64,000 nucleotides of DNA from Stomoxys calcitrans (GCF_963082655.1 NC_081553.1:34230882-34294881), one strand, 5' to 3'; numbered from the stretch's first letter, positions 34,244 through 44,049 are shown. Numbers and translations are program-made. The notes: generated from the letters alone by a model not told the origin.

Positions 34244-35545
34244 CACTGAGTCTTCCATGCATTAAAATCTACTCGATTCATACGACCCTACTCAGAAATG
34301 ATCAGAAAATCCTGGCAGAGTGCATAATTTATAATCCAACTTTTGTCCTCAATCTCTCCAAGATCGAATGAGTACGAATGACAGAAATTACTGTCATCCG
34401 CAAATGAGTAGATCCGATTCGATGTCTGACCCAACAGATCGTTGATGAAAATAAGAAAAAAAAAAGAAAAATAACAAAAGGAGAAAATTGTGGTCATTGC
34501 AACAAAAAAAAAAAAAAAAAAACACTGAGTCTTCCATGCAATAAAATCTACTCGATTTCTTCGACCCCACCCAGAAAAGGTCGGAAAATCCTGGCTGAGT
34601 ATATCATTTATAATCCACCTTTTGTCCTCAATCTTTCCAAGACTCGGCCTATGGTTGAATGAGTACGAATGACAGAGATTTCTGTCATCAGTGAGAGATT
34701 ACTGTCATTCGCAAATGAGTTGATCGAATTCGTTGTTTGACCCAACAGATCGTTGATGAAAATTAAAAAAACAGAAGGAGAAAGAACAGAGCCCTGGGGT
34801 ACACCCGCGGTCAATTTAATCAAATTTTGGTCATTGCAATGAAAAAAAAAAACTCTGGGTCTTCCGTGCATTAAAATCTACTCGATTCATTCGACCCCAC
34901 CCAGAAAAGGTCGGAAAATCCTGGCTGAGTATATCATTTATAATCCACTTTTTGTCCTCAATCTTTCCAAGACTCGGCCTATGGTTGAATGAGTACGAAT
35001 GACAGAGATTTCTGTCATTAGTCAGAGATTACTGTCATCCGCATATGAGCAGATCGGATTCGATGTCTGACCCAACAGATTGTTGATGATAATAAGAAAA
35101 ACAGAAGGAGAAAGAACAGAGCCCTGGGGTACAACTGCGGTCAATTTAATCAAATTTTGGTCATTGCAATAAAAAAGAAACACTGAGTTTTTCGTGCATT
35201 AAAATCTGCTCGATTCATTCGACCCCACCCAGAAAAGGTCGGAAAATCCTGGCTGAGTATATCATTTATAATCCACCTTTTGTCCTCAATCTTTCCAAGA
35301 CTCGGCCTATGGTTGAATGAGTACGAATGACAGAGATTACTGTCATTAGTCAGAGATTAATGTCATTCGCAAATGAGTAGATCGGATTCGATGTCTGACC
35401 CAACAGATCGTGGACGAAAATAAGAAAAAGAGAAGGAGAAAGAACAGAGACCAGATCGTGGACGAAAATAAGAAAAAGAGAAGGAGAAAGAACAGAGCCC
35501 TGGGGTACACCTGCGGTCAATTTAATCAAATTGTGGTCATTGTAA
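34244..35545 (-). pseudogene. four-copy tandem array of a LINE reverse-transcriptase segment
   Basis: Copies begin (plus coordinates) at 34244, 34523, 34853 and 35181, so units are about 279, 330 and 328 bp and a final ~365 bp. On the minus strand each encodes a start near HCNDQNLIKLTAGVPQGSVL, FLIFINDLLGQT, SFA(D/N)DSN and a C-terminal stretch to NA.KTQ. The palm motif is FADDS in the copy nearest 34400 and FAND in others. The last copy has an inner duplication of about 50 bp (35400-35500). A/T homopolymers at unit junctions break the frame. None can be active. Confidence 0.85.
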
Positions 35546-35579
35546 AAATCTGCTTTGAATGAAAGATCCATTTTTCATT

Positions 35580-36700
35580 AATTTACTTATATAGCAATAC
35601 ATACTAATACCTCCTTAAATAGGCATTGATTGATGTACAAAGGGCAAAAGTCGTTTGTTTCCAAATGAGTCTTACATGACATAAAAATTCCCATTTGTTT
35701 GCAATGTAGGCGAGGGAAACCACTCATAGGCGATAAAATTGTTGGTGGTTTTTGCATTTAATGATTAAAATGTATATAGTATAAGGAAAATATAAACAAA
35801 AACAAAAGACCATAATTTTAAAGCGGTATGTGAAAAAGACTTATCAATGAAATTTAGATTAAAATCAAAAAAAAAAAAAAACGACAAACTATAGAATAGA
35901 TAAACCAAAAACGCTAAACATTTGTAAATAATTACAATTTTTTGGCCATTAATTTTAATTTGTAGCTACTTAAGTTTTCTAAAACAACAAATATATTATG
36001 TTAAAAGTTTGAACAATTATATTTCAGTTTATTAATACTAATAAAACATTCAGAATATAATATTAAGTATAAAGAATTCCTTTTAGGTGTTTATATGTTA
36101 GAAATACCAATTACCATCAACATTTTGAAATTGTTATTTCCATAAGCTTTTAGCCCTTCTCACAAGGTGAATACATGATAACAGCATACTATTAAAGAAA
36201 TTTAAGCATTATTAAACATTTTTGTTACAATTATTAATAAATTTAATTTAAATCATTTCATTAATTACAAGTGTATTTTTAAAATATTCATGGCTCATGC
36301 TTGAGTATAAGAGAACTATCCATGATTCCACTGTTGAAGGTGGTGGTAGATTCATTTGTTTTAGTAAATGACCAAATTCTTTAAAACCAAAACATCACAC
36401 CAGGCAAATGTGAATATTTTTTCATTTAAAAATTCGATTATTTACTATGAACCCATCAACTTCAATACAAAGCTCTGTTTATAGAGATTGATGGTAGATC
36501 ATGATCTATGTAAATAAATATTTATTGACTAAATACAATAATAATATCAATACGATAATATTATAAATTATAAAAATAGCTATTGTCTCGCTGATATAAT
36601 TGACAAAATCTAATGAAATTTTCACTCTATAAAAAACTTCCACTCTATAGGAAGTTTCTACTCTACAAAAAGCCAGAGTCCATGCTTGAGTACCAGAAGG
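35580..36700. other. gene-free AT-rich interval
   Basis: Strongly AT-rich with no defensible open frame. Near 36605-36665 there are three short repeats of ACTCTA(C/T)A-AAA around (A)CTTCCACTCTATA and TTTCTACTCTAC. Confidence 0.55.
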
Positions 36701-36715
36701 GATCATTGGTACTAC

Positions 36716-36805
36716 CAAAAGTGCTGTAGTGCTACTCTGGCTAAGAATGCAATATGCATAAAAACCCTGCTATCAGTAGCTACATTAGGCCGAAGGAGTC
36801 AATTC
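36716..36805 (+). pseudogene. RTE linker relic
   Basis: AAGAATGCAATATGCATAAAAACCCTGCTATCAGTAGCTAC matches AAGAATGCGGCGTATAGAGCAACCCTGCAATCAGTAGCGAC of the RTE relic at 23340-23381. Beyond about 36805 the similarity stops and a repeat element begins at 36826. The RTE reverse-transcriptase piece on the other side of that element (38490) is probably from the same ancestral insertion. Confidence 0.55.
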
Positions 36806-36825
36806 CAGCCCAACGTAGAAGAAAA

Positions 36826-38440
36826 ACCAGTAAGGAAAGGCAAAAGTCGGGCGGAGCCGTCTATATAATACCCTACACCACCTGGTGTACGTAGTACTTT
36901 TTATATGTAGAACTTATCTCGAAATCTAGTCAAGACTTTAATTTGGATACCTATTGAAATATCGAATAGAACCTTGTACGATTATCCGATAGGACAATCA
37001 ATTTGGATTCCCACACCCTTAAAAGGCCATATCGGATAGAAGATTATATGGGCGTTATATCGAAACCTGTGCCAATTTTGATGCCACATACTGGGACGTT
37101 AAATAGAACATCTCACGCCCCACATTGAAGAGATGTGGCCAAAACTGTGGCTTTTACTGCCTTAAAAGTCCATATCGGCGATTTCAGTGAAATTTTGCGC
37201 ACGTATTTAAACGTCAAATAAAACATCTCATGCAAAATCGGACGAAACTTGTGGTTTCTACAGGCCAAAGTCTGCTTCGGATGAAAGATATATCGGGGAC
37301 CTAAATCTAAACCGAATTTAATGAAATTTTGCACACATATGAAGACGTCAAATAAAACACCTCGAACTACATCATGTTAAGATCGGACTAAAATAGTTGC
37401 TTCTACACCCTTAAAAGTCAAATCGGATGAAAGATATATATAGGAGAGGTATATCTAAATCTGAACCGATTTTTATGAAATTTTGCACAAATATGAAGAC
37501 GTCAAATAGAGCATCCCATGCAAAATTTTTTAAAGATCGGACCAAAATTGTGGCTGCTAAAGCCATAAAATTCCATATCGGATGAAAGTTATATATGGGA
37601 GCTATATCTAAATCTGAACCGATTTTTATTAAATTTTGCAGTTGTATTCAGACTTTAAAGAAAACATATCGTGAAAAATTTTGTAAAGATCGGACCAAAA
37701 TTGTGACCGCTAAAGCCATAAAATTCCATATCGGATGAAAGTTATATATGAGAGCTTTATCTAAATCTTGACCGATTTTGACGAAATTTTGCACACATAT
37801 GAGGACGTTGAATAAAACATCCTCATCGGACCAAAATTGTGGCTGCTACAGCCTTAAAACTCCATATCGGACAATAGGTATATATGTGAGCTATATCTAA
37901 ATCTGAACCGATTTTTATAAAATTTTGCACACATATGAAGACGTCAAAAAAAGAACCTCATGCCAAATATTGTAAAAATCGAAACAAAATTGTGGCTTCT
38001 ACAGCCTTAGAAGTCCATATCGGATGAAAGATATATATGGGAGCTATATCCAAAACTGAACCGATTTTTATTAAATTTTGCACACATATGAAGACGTCAA
38101 ATAAAGAACCTTATGCCAAATATTGTAAAGATGAGGCCAAAATTGTGGCTTCTACAGTGTTAAAAGTCCATATCGGATGAAAGATATATATGGGAGCTAT
38201 ATCTAAATATGAACCGATTCAATTCAAAATCAATATCGTTCGTCCTTGGGCCAAAAAAGAGACTTGTGCAAAATTTCATGACAATCGGACAATAAATGAG
38301 ACCTGTAACTTGATCACAAGAATACATGGACAGACAGACGGGCATAGCTAAATCGAATCAGGAAGTGATTCTAAGCCGATCGGTATACTTATCAATGGGT
38401 CTAGCTCTTCTCCTTTTTGGCGTGGAGCTGTAAGGTATAA
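36826..38440 (-). mobile_element. divergent hairpin-ended tandem-repeat element, ~155-bp units
   Basis: The plan matches the main family but the sequences are diverged. On the minus strand the 3' end reads TGGTGTAGGGTATTATATAGACGGCTCCGCCCGACTTTTGCC, a stem-loop variant of the terminal palindrome, followed by CTTTCCTTACTGG. About nine units carry TCCATATCGGATGAAAGATATATATGGGAGCTATATC and GAAATTTTGCACACATATGAAGACGTCAAATAAAACATC. The right part holds ACATGGACAGACAGACGGGCATAGCTAAATCG, the counterpart of the 5' leader. Confidence 0.75.
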
Positions 38441-38489
38441 AGACAAAATGCATATATTTTATATGCCTTTCCATGGCATATAAAATATT

Positions 38490-38715
38490 TTCAAGCATTA
38501 TGTAGAATCAAAACATATCCTAGAGAAGATCAAAGAAAAAAATCAATAACACCATTATATTTGCTATAACAAAGCAGCTTTCGACACCTCAATAAGTTCA
38601 AAACTATATTAAATCTTGTCTGATTTTGAAATCCCTGAAAAACTAGTAACACTTTTCAGAATTACTTTAACTAGCACATCATCATCAGTTTAAATAGGAA
38701 AAAGTTCTTTATGAA
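38490..38715 (+). pseudogene. RTE-clade reverse-transcriptase relic
   Basis: The plus-strand reading ILEKIKEKNQ*HHYICYNKAAFD, then KLY*ILSDFEIPEKLVTLFRITLTSTSSSV*IGK, matches the RTE palm segment as I know it (ILEK...F.DFKAAFD, FGIP.KL..L...T). Three in-frame stops show it is dead. Confidence 0.8.
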
Positions 38716-39610
38716 TAGCCAGTCCAGCTTAAACTCCATAGCTTGCACTTACATGTGTGCTATTGTTATCTAAAGAAAGGTAACCACACATTGCAGCGGT
38801 TGCTTTATTTACTCTCAAAACCCACAGGCTCCTATTTTCTATTTTTATTTTCCCCCATAAATATGTGGCAAAATTTGTCGGTTAATTACTCACAATTATT
38901 TTTTTTTTTATTTTTTCCACCAACAGCAAATGCAAACCCTTGAGAATTGTTGGTCCAGAATTATAACCTACGGAAAGGGTCATGGAGCTCTGCAGAAAAA
39001 GCGAGACATTTTTCCGTAATCTACAGATATAACATGTCATAATGGAAATTGCTATTGCCATAACAGGTCACAATAAGCTCGACTTGTATTCGTGTTTTAA
39101 CCTGGGAGTTTTTTAGTCCATCTTCTTTCAACCTTAAACCTTTAGGAAGATTCTTGGGGAATTATACAAGTCAAATGTATAGAGGATTTTTTTGTTAATG
39201 TTCCCTCATGATGAAAAACATCACTCGGGATCCTTCCCAACCACTATCTATTCTACCCAACTGTTTCCCCAACCATGTCACTGCCATTTGTAACAAACTG
39301 AGGAGAAAGAAGAAAAGGTCGAAGTTAAGTCGCTTGTCAGCAGAACTCAGATGACTTGTGTCGCCCTGAACACAGGATAATGCGTACTTCTGCCCTTATT
39401 GGCAGATAAATATTAGTGAACACCTTTACCCCTGTGTATTTAAAGTTTTCTCAACATTTGAGTCAACTAAAGGGCCTAAATTGGCAGACTAGCGGGAATT
39501 CTCGCTAAGAAAGACTCTGCCGGGGCTCCAGACCTTTTGCTTAATAAAGAAACACAGGTTTTTCTCCACATCATAAAATTGAATCGACTCAGAATGTATA
39601 GAATCAAACA
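38716..39610. other. interval without recognised genes
   Basis: Mixed-composition DNA. The stretch 39460-39600 may be a much-decayed upstream part of the LINE relic that follows, but I could not align it with confidence. Confidence 0.45.
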
Positions 39611-39614
39611 TCCC

Positions 39615-39905
39615 ACAGAATGATCCAGAAGGTACAGCGTAAAGCTGTTCTATGTAGAACGGAGTAGTGCCCCTAGATAGGTGTTGAAAACCATGGTCGA
39701 TCTTAGGCCATTATGTTGGGTGTGTTACAACGAAGATTGCCCTTCGACTGAAGGAATTAAAAACATGGCGGTCCTCAAACATTGGGCTTTCTTCTGTTCT
39801 GCCTCATATTCCAGAAATGAGATGTGTGGGCTGCAGATACCCCAACCTTCAGGGACCTTCTGTATACACGGATGGGTCTAGAATAGTGATGGGTATACTA
39901 AAATA
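39615..39905 (+). pseudogene. RNase H-bearing LINE relic: RT thumb to start of RNase H
   Basis: Reading across frames gives VQRKAVLCRTE, then VLKTMVDLRPL, a loop ending in GIKNMAVLKHW, and LQGPSVYTDGSR. The order is that of I/R1-like LINEs, where an LD-P(L) stretch precedes an RNase H domain opening with a YTDGS motif. Frameshifts occur near 39680 and 39830. The rest of the RNase H domain is not here, but another piece lies at 46096-46475. Confidence 0.75.
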
Positions 39906-40490
39906 CTAAAGTGTGTTTGATGATCAAAAAACTCGAACAATCAACCAAGTGTAAAATAACAATAATGCGTCGACCGAACGAAGGCACACGAAGTAGCTTT
40001 CACTGTACTGTTCAGCCGCGGGCATAGGAATTTATGCGCGGTTGTGTGTTTTTGGCCATCTTTGGTCTAGACCAGCGGTGGTTCTAACAAAGTGAAGTAT
40101 CTTTGTAGAATGACAACTATGCGTCACCTGTACGAACTCACAGGAGGTGGTGGTTATGTTCGTTTTTCCTATGCCTAAGGAATTATGTGCGGCTGTTTAT
40201 TAGTTAGGTCTAGAGCAATATGGTCGGTGCCCCATTGGACTAAAACGATATCCGTGGGTAGTCAGGCACGCTGAAACTTCCGGCGGAGGGCCATATGAGG
40301 CCGAAATTGGTCAAAAGATGCAAGAAGTTTCTTTAAACCATGGAATAGGCTGTCAGTCCCCTGTGGTTCTGGGCCATCATCACTGGGTGCTGGAATGCTG
40401 TTAAGCGCAGATAGTGCTACGGAATCTGCAAATTTTCCCCTTTGCGGGATTCTTGGTAGGGTGGACGCTCTCTATGGTGACCGCGAGTAT
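39906..40490. other. unassigned repeat-like interval
   Basis: Contains GCCGCGGGCATAGGAATTTATGCGCGG (about 40014-40040), which recurs as GCCCGCGGTCATAGGAATTTATGTGCGG near 48701-48728, so part of the interval is an interspersed repeat. The function and class are unknown. Confidence 0.4.
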
Positions 40491-40494
40491 GAAA

Positions 40495-40561
40495 TCCCAT
40501 GGCAGCCGGTTGTACACACAAGAGTGACCGGATGAAGATTATAACACACTGCTACAACAAC
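40495..40561 (+). mobile_element. CAA-tailed retroposon (family B), internally deleted copy
   Basis: CCCATGGCAGCCGGTTGTACACAC joins directly to ATAACACACTGCTACAACAACC, losing about 35 bp of the middle. Immediately after it a LINE C-terminal relic starts. Confidence 0.7.
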
Positions 40562-40597
40562 CTTGGACCGCTGATAAGAATCCTAAGGGGACCCAGA

Positions 40598-41250
40598 AAG
40601 GTAGACATCTGCAGATTGGTTTGTGATGAGGAAGTGGAGTTGGAGACTGTCAAGCACTTTAATGTCACTGCAAGAAGATTATGGGGATAGCTATGAGCCC
40701 GGGATGGGGATAACTATGAGCCCGACACGGGGTAACTATGACAACCTCACAGGATGGAACTTTGAGCTCTCAATCACATGGCAGCCGGTTGTACGTACCG
40801 GATTGACCCAATGGATTCCTTCATTGGCAACACACTGCTACACTATGTTGTTCACAACAAAACACTGCTACAACAACAACATCGAGCTCTGATTTATGTG
40901 GTGTTCATCGTTATCAAGAGAAGTTTAGCTGGGAGCTGCCGGGCGCGTCCACAAGTTGCGGATAGTAGAACGCTCTATATGGAGTAGCTGCAACGGCAGT
41001 CGCGAACACTCAGCGGTATCGAGCGGAGAGTCTCAGTGAGAGGCCGGGCGGCACCCACTCTTGCACAAATACTGAGTGTCAGGTGTACTCAATATGACAA
41101 TGCGAGTTATTGACGCCTTCTAATAACCAATGGACGCCCTGTTGCCGCGGCGATCGGTTCTTTGGACCGGAACGAGCGTGCTCATATATAAGAGCTTGAC
41201 GAGGATCGCCACCTCCACATGAAAATGTGGTTACAACATTAAAAGCAACA
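40598..41250 (+). pseudogene. LINE ORF2 C-terminus and 3' UTR with CAA tail
   Basis: VDICRLVCDEEVELETVKHFNVTARR matches the C-terminal zinc-like motif of RNase H LINEs (CR.C..E.ET..H). It runs straight into GATAGCTATGAGCCC and the long 3' UTR: GAAGTTTAGCTGGGAGCTGCCGGGCGCGTCC, GTCTCAGTGAGAGGCCGGGCGGCACC, ATATGACAATGCGAGTTATTGACGCC, CGGCGATCGGTTCTTTGGACCGGAACG, the hairpin CCACATGAAAATGTGG, then GTTACAACA and AGCAACAACAACG. The joined order shows the ~400-bp repeat seen elsewhere is this LINE's 3' end. A family B retroposon sits inside (40771-40883). Confidence 0.75.
40771..40883 (+). mobile_element. CAA-tailed retroposon (family B) inside the LINE 3' UTR
   Basis: CAATCACATGGCAGCCGGTTGTACG to GCTACAACAACAACATC. 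The LINE word GAGCTCT occurs on both sides (40764-40770 and 40884-40890), giving at least a 7-bp target duplication. It has an internal duplication of CACTGCTACA. Confidence 0.8.
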
Positions 41251-41268
41251 ACAACGAAATCCTTATAA

Positions 41269-41760
41269 GGGGGATCCGGATCGTGAGAAAACAAATCTCT
41301 TATTGAGAAAAAGCAGGAAGGTCGTCAGTATGACGTTCAGTATCATTATGGCACCGTTATCAGGTTGCGAAACTGGACTACACCGTATACGGAGTAGCTG
41401 CAGTTGCAGTCAGCGGTATCGAGTGGAGAGTTTCAGTGAGAGGCCAGACAAACACCGGCTCTTGCTAAATACTGAGTGCCAGGTGTACTCACTATGACAA
41501 TGCGAGTTATTGACGCCTTTTAATAACCAATGGCCAAAACGTTCCCGCAGCTATCGGTCCTTTGGACGGCAACAAGCTTGCTCATATATAGGAGCTTGAC
41601 GAGAATCACCTCCTCCACATAGAAATATGTGGCTACAACAACAACATTACGGGTCACATAGGGCTACGGGCGCACTAAGGCAAAATAGATGCGGCAAGCG
41701 ACAGCGTAGTTAGGGCATGTGGGCAACAAGATGGTACGTTGTAACATTTCCCATTCCAAT
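41269..41760 (+). pseudogene. LINE ORF2 C-terminal relic split by a 3' UTR insertion
   Basis: The left part reads DPDREKTNLLLRKSRKVVSMTFSIIM. The right part (41648-41760) reads GHIGLRAH*GKIDAASDSVV and ACGQQDGTL*HFPFQCPAF, both equal in order to the relic at 57215-57440. Between them (about 41352-41647) lies a 5'-truncated copy of the same LINE's 3' UTR ending CTACAACAACAACATT, flanked by CATTAT/CATTAC. One LINE copy has inserted into another. Confidence 0.75.
41352..41647 (+). mobile_element. 5'-truncated LINE 3' UTR copy with CAA tail
   Basis: Begins within GGAGTAGCTGCAGTTGCAGTC and runs through GTATCGAGTGGAGAGTTTCAGTGAG, CTGAGTGCCAGGTGTACTC and GGACGGCAACAAGCTTGCTC to the hairpin CCACATAGAAATATGTGG and CTACAACAACAAC. 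5' truncation plus a simple tail is typical of LINE insertions. Confidence 0.75.
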
Positions 41761-42240
41761 GCCCGGCTTTTGCAACTAACAGCCGCCGGCACGGCACGAT
41801 ACAAATCCCGCCACGGGATAGCTATAAGCACCACACAGGCAGGAACATTGAGGTCCGATCTGTGTGGTGTTTATTGCTGTTACGAGAAGCTTAGCTGCGA
41901 GCTATCGGGCGTGACCACAGGTTGCAGATATAGAATGATGGTCATATGGTCATCTCCTATTAGCCCAGCTGCCAGTGACTTCGATTTGGATCTTCATGGT
42001 CTAAAGGGAGAAAGCAATAGAAGAGAAATCTTGGATCAAATGGCGTTTCGGGTAGATTCATGGAATGATGACTGCAACGGCAATCACGGACACTCAACGG
42101 TATCGAAGGGAGAGCCTCCGTGAGAGGCCGGGCGGCAACGGCTCTTGCTTAAAATACTGAGTGCCTGTGATACTCAATGTGACAGGGCGATCTATTTTGG
42201 TGCCTTTTAATACCCAATGGCCATAACGTGCGCCAACGCC
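41761..42240 (+). repeat. LINE 3' UTR continuing from the C-terminal relic
   Basis: After the PAF codons come CACGGGATAGCTATAAGCACCACACAGGCAGG, GAAGCTTAGCTGCGAGCTATCGGGCG, GCCTCCGTGAGAGGCCGGGCGGCAACGGC, CTGTGATACTCAATGTGACAGGGCG and ACCCAATGGCCATAACGTGC. It breaks off before the terminal hairpin and tail. Confidence 0.7.
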
Positions 42241-42519
42241 TTTGATATATGTGAAGTCCCCCAGCTAATTTCTTATATTCTTTCCAAAATTATATCAAAC
42301 GTTTTTACTAAGAAAAATAAAATCTTTCTAAGTACCTATCCGTACTCCATAGCATTTCCCCCCAAGGGTGTCCCAATAGCTCTTAGCGTCTTCTAATGAC
42401 CACAAGAGCGGCGATCAGGACATCAAGGATAAGATTAATATCAAGACAAGAACCCAGAACAGCGATGATATAACTGCGACCTACAACTTAACCCTGGTCT
42501 ATACAGGCAGTAATCACTC

Positions 42520-42910
42520 TCTGGATAATTTTATCCACGTTTGGATAATATTATCCACGTTTGGATATTTTTATCCAAGCTGTGGTAATTTTATTCATGT
42601 GTGGTTAAAGTTATCGTAGATAACTTTATTATCTTTATCCGCCTTGTGGATAATTTCAATTTAATCTACCTTGTAAATAATCTCTTTCCATTGTCGTGGA
42701 TAAAATTATTCACATTTGAGTATAAAACGGTACATATTGTAAGTAATTTTATCCACGTGGTGGATAAATTTATCCGCATCGTGGATAAATTTATCCACGC
42801 TGTGTATGATTTTATCCGTGTCGTGAACACGTTTGTCCACGTTCTTGATAACTTCCTTCGAGTTGTAGATAACTTCAACCTCGTCGTGGATAACTTTATC
42901 CACGCTACCT
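42520..42910. repeat. 21-bp palindromic minisatellite
   Basis: About 18 diverged units of TAANTTTATCCACGNNGTGGA. The unit contains complementary halves (GTGGATAA / TTATCCAC), so it is nearly palindromic. Because 21 is divisible by 3, the plus strand reads as heptads (VDNFIHV, VDKFIRI, VYDFIRV, LDNFLRV) and the minus strand as another heptad series (DKVIHDV type). It is bounded on the right by a LINE-tail-like stretch (CACATACAAATGTGGCTGCAACATC). Confidence 0.85.
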
Positions 42911-43015
42911 TCACATACAAATGTGGCTGCAACATCATCAAACACAACGGATTTCGAAAACTGTAAATCCCTTCCCAAAACCTCTTTTGCGTCTATCGTT
43001 ATGGCACATTGCCCT
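42885..43015 (+). repeat. block shared with 55512-55615
   Basis: ACATACAAATGTGGCTGCAACATCATCAA, TTTCGAAAACTGTAAATCCCTTCCCA and GTCTATCGTTATGGCACATTGC match the right part of the repeat at 55512-55615 in order and spacing. The shared piece extends past the LINE tail, so the two loci share a segmental copy rather than just the LINE end. Confidence 0.7.
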
Positions 43016-43428
43016 CCCTGAAATGTTGTGTGTGTCGTAGTATAACCCCAATCCAGTCCCTGTCTCCTAAAACCTTCCTCCCCACCTCATCCATAGAAGG
43101 GAATCTTGTCCGTTTTCTGTCTCCCCGTGCGGCTCAGGGCGGTGACTGTCCCATCACCCATCTCCTCGTTGTTAAATGGCCTCTCAATATTCGAGAAGGC
43201 CGTCATTGCTTACTCCTTCTGTAGGAGAGACGTCTTAACTTCAAGCATCACTGTGTGGAGGGCCGTCTTCTCCAACCTGCCCTTAGTCGCAGAGTTCCTG
43301 GGTCTTGACACTCAACAGAATCAAGCAGACGAAAGATAGAACACAATAAACTGCTACAACAAAAACAACAACAACCTGCCCTTGAGTTTTGCCTGAAGTT
43401 CTTCGACGTCAGATCTCTTGCACCTTCA
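43016..43428. other. interval without recognised genes
   Basis: G/C-richer than its surroundings, with open frames in several phases but no domain I recognise. Near 43345-43372 a CTGCTACAACAAAAACAACAACAACC stretch looks like another retroposon or LINE tail. Confidence 0.4.
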
Positions 43429-43940
43429 AGTCTTTTTTTGTTAAAAAAATATGTTTTGTTTGAATTGTCAAATTCTACGTTTGGTAATAAGCATAACTGC
43501 CATCGTAGCGCAGAGGTTAGCATGCTCGCCTATGACGCTGAACGCCTAGGTTCGAATCCTGGCGAGACCATCAGAAAAAATGTTAAACGGTGGTTTTCTC
43601 CTCCTAATGTTGGCAACATTTGTGAGGTAATTTGCCATGTTAAACTTCTCTCCAAAGAGGTGTCGCACTGTGGCACGCCGTTCGAGTCTTTTTTTGTTAA
43701 AAAAAATGTTTTGTTTGAAATGTCAAATGCTACATTTGGTAATAAGCATAATTGCCACCGTGGCGCAGAGGTTAGCATGCTCGCCTATGACGCTGAACGC
43801 ATAGGTTCGAATCCGGGTGAGACCATCAGAAAAAATGTTCAACGGTGGTTTTCTCCTCCTAATGTTGGCAACATTTGTGAGGTAATTTGCCATGTTAAAC
43901 TTCTCTCCAAAGAGGTGTCGCACTGTGGCACGCCGTTCGG
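43429..43940 (+). repeat. 256-bp tandem duplication containing the SINE head and body
   Basis: Two near-identical units start at 43429 and 43685 with AGTCTTTTTTTGTTAAAAAAA. Each holds ATTTGGTAATAAGCATAA followed by the tRNA-like head and the SINE body to CACGCCGTTCG. Only copy 2 has the SINE 3' part. Copy 1 is cut at GTTCG|AGTC, so the duplication happened after the SINE inserted. Confidence 0.9.
43499..43683 (+). repeat. tRNA-headed SINE (family A), 3'-cut copy
   Basis: The head GCCATCGTAGCGCAGAGGTTAGCATGCTCG carries an A-box-like stretch and GGTTCGAATCC is a textbook B-box 35 bases on. Acceptor-stem halves do not pair, so this is not a tRNA gene. The body follows to CACGCCGTTCG. Confidence 0.85.
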
Positions 43941-44045
43941 ACTTGAGCTTAAACTTAAATCTGACTGCACTCATTGATGTGTGAGAAGTTTGCCCCTGTT
44001 CCTTAGTGGAATGTTCATGGACAAAATTTGCAATTTGCATTTTTG
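43754..44045 (+). repeat. tRNA-headed SINE (family A), full-length reference copy
   Basis: The order is GCCACCGTGGCGCAGAGGTTAGC (A-box region), AGGTTCGAATCCGGG (B-box), GAGACCATCAGAAAAAATG, CGGTGGTTTTCTCCTCCTAATG, TTGGCAACATTTGTGAGGTAA, CTTCTCTCCAAAGAGGTGTCG, CACTGTGGCACGCCGTTCGG, GAGCTTAAACTTAAATCTGAC, TCATTGATGTGTGAGAAG, CCCCTGTTCCTTAGTGGAATG, ACAAAATTTGCAATTTGCATTT. About 292 bp, non-coding. Head transcription by RNA polymerase III is expected from the two boxes. Confidence 0.9.
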
Positions 44046-44049
44046 CCTC

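Noticed and set aside
36826..38440. CRISPR-like regular array
   Set aside because: The units are 150 bp, diverged, without a constant repeat and unique spacers, and the genome is an animal one.
41719..42123. 134-codon frame as a host gene
   Set aside because: It spans the end of a LINE ORF2 relic and its 3' UTR; the same DNA recurs at several loci without an open frame.
42666..42978. Minus-strand frames of 90-93 codons with STTR(I/L)KLS repeats
   Set aside because: Periodic by-products of the 21-bp minisatellite. They are kept only as a finding, not as genes.
43499..43569. Possible tRNA gene with GGTTCGAATCC
   Set aside because: The acceptor halves do not pair, and the segment recurs with a conserved non-tRNA body, so it is a SINE head. 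The same reasoning applies to 58376 and 43754.
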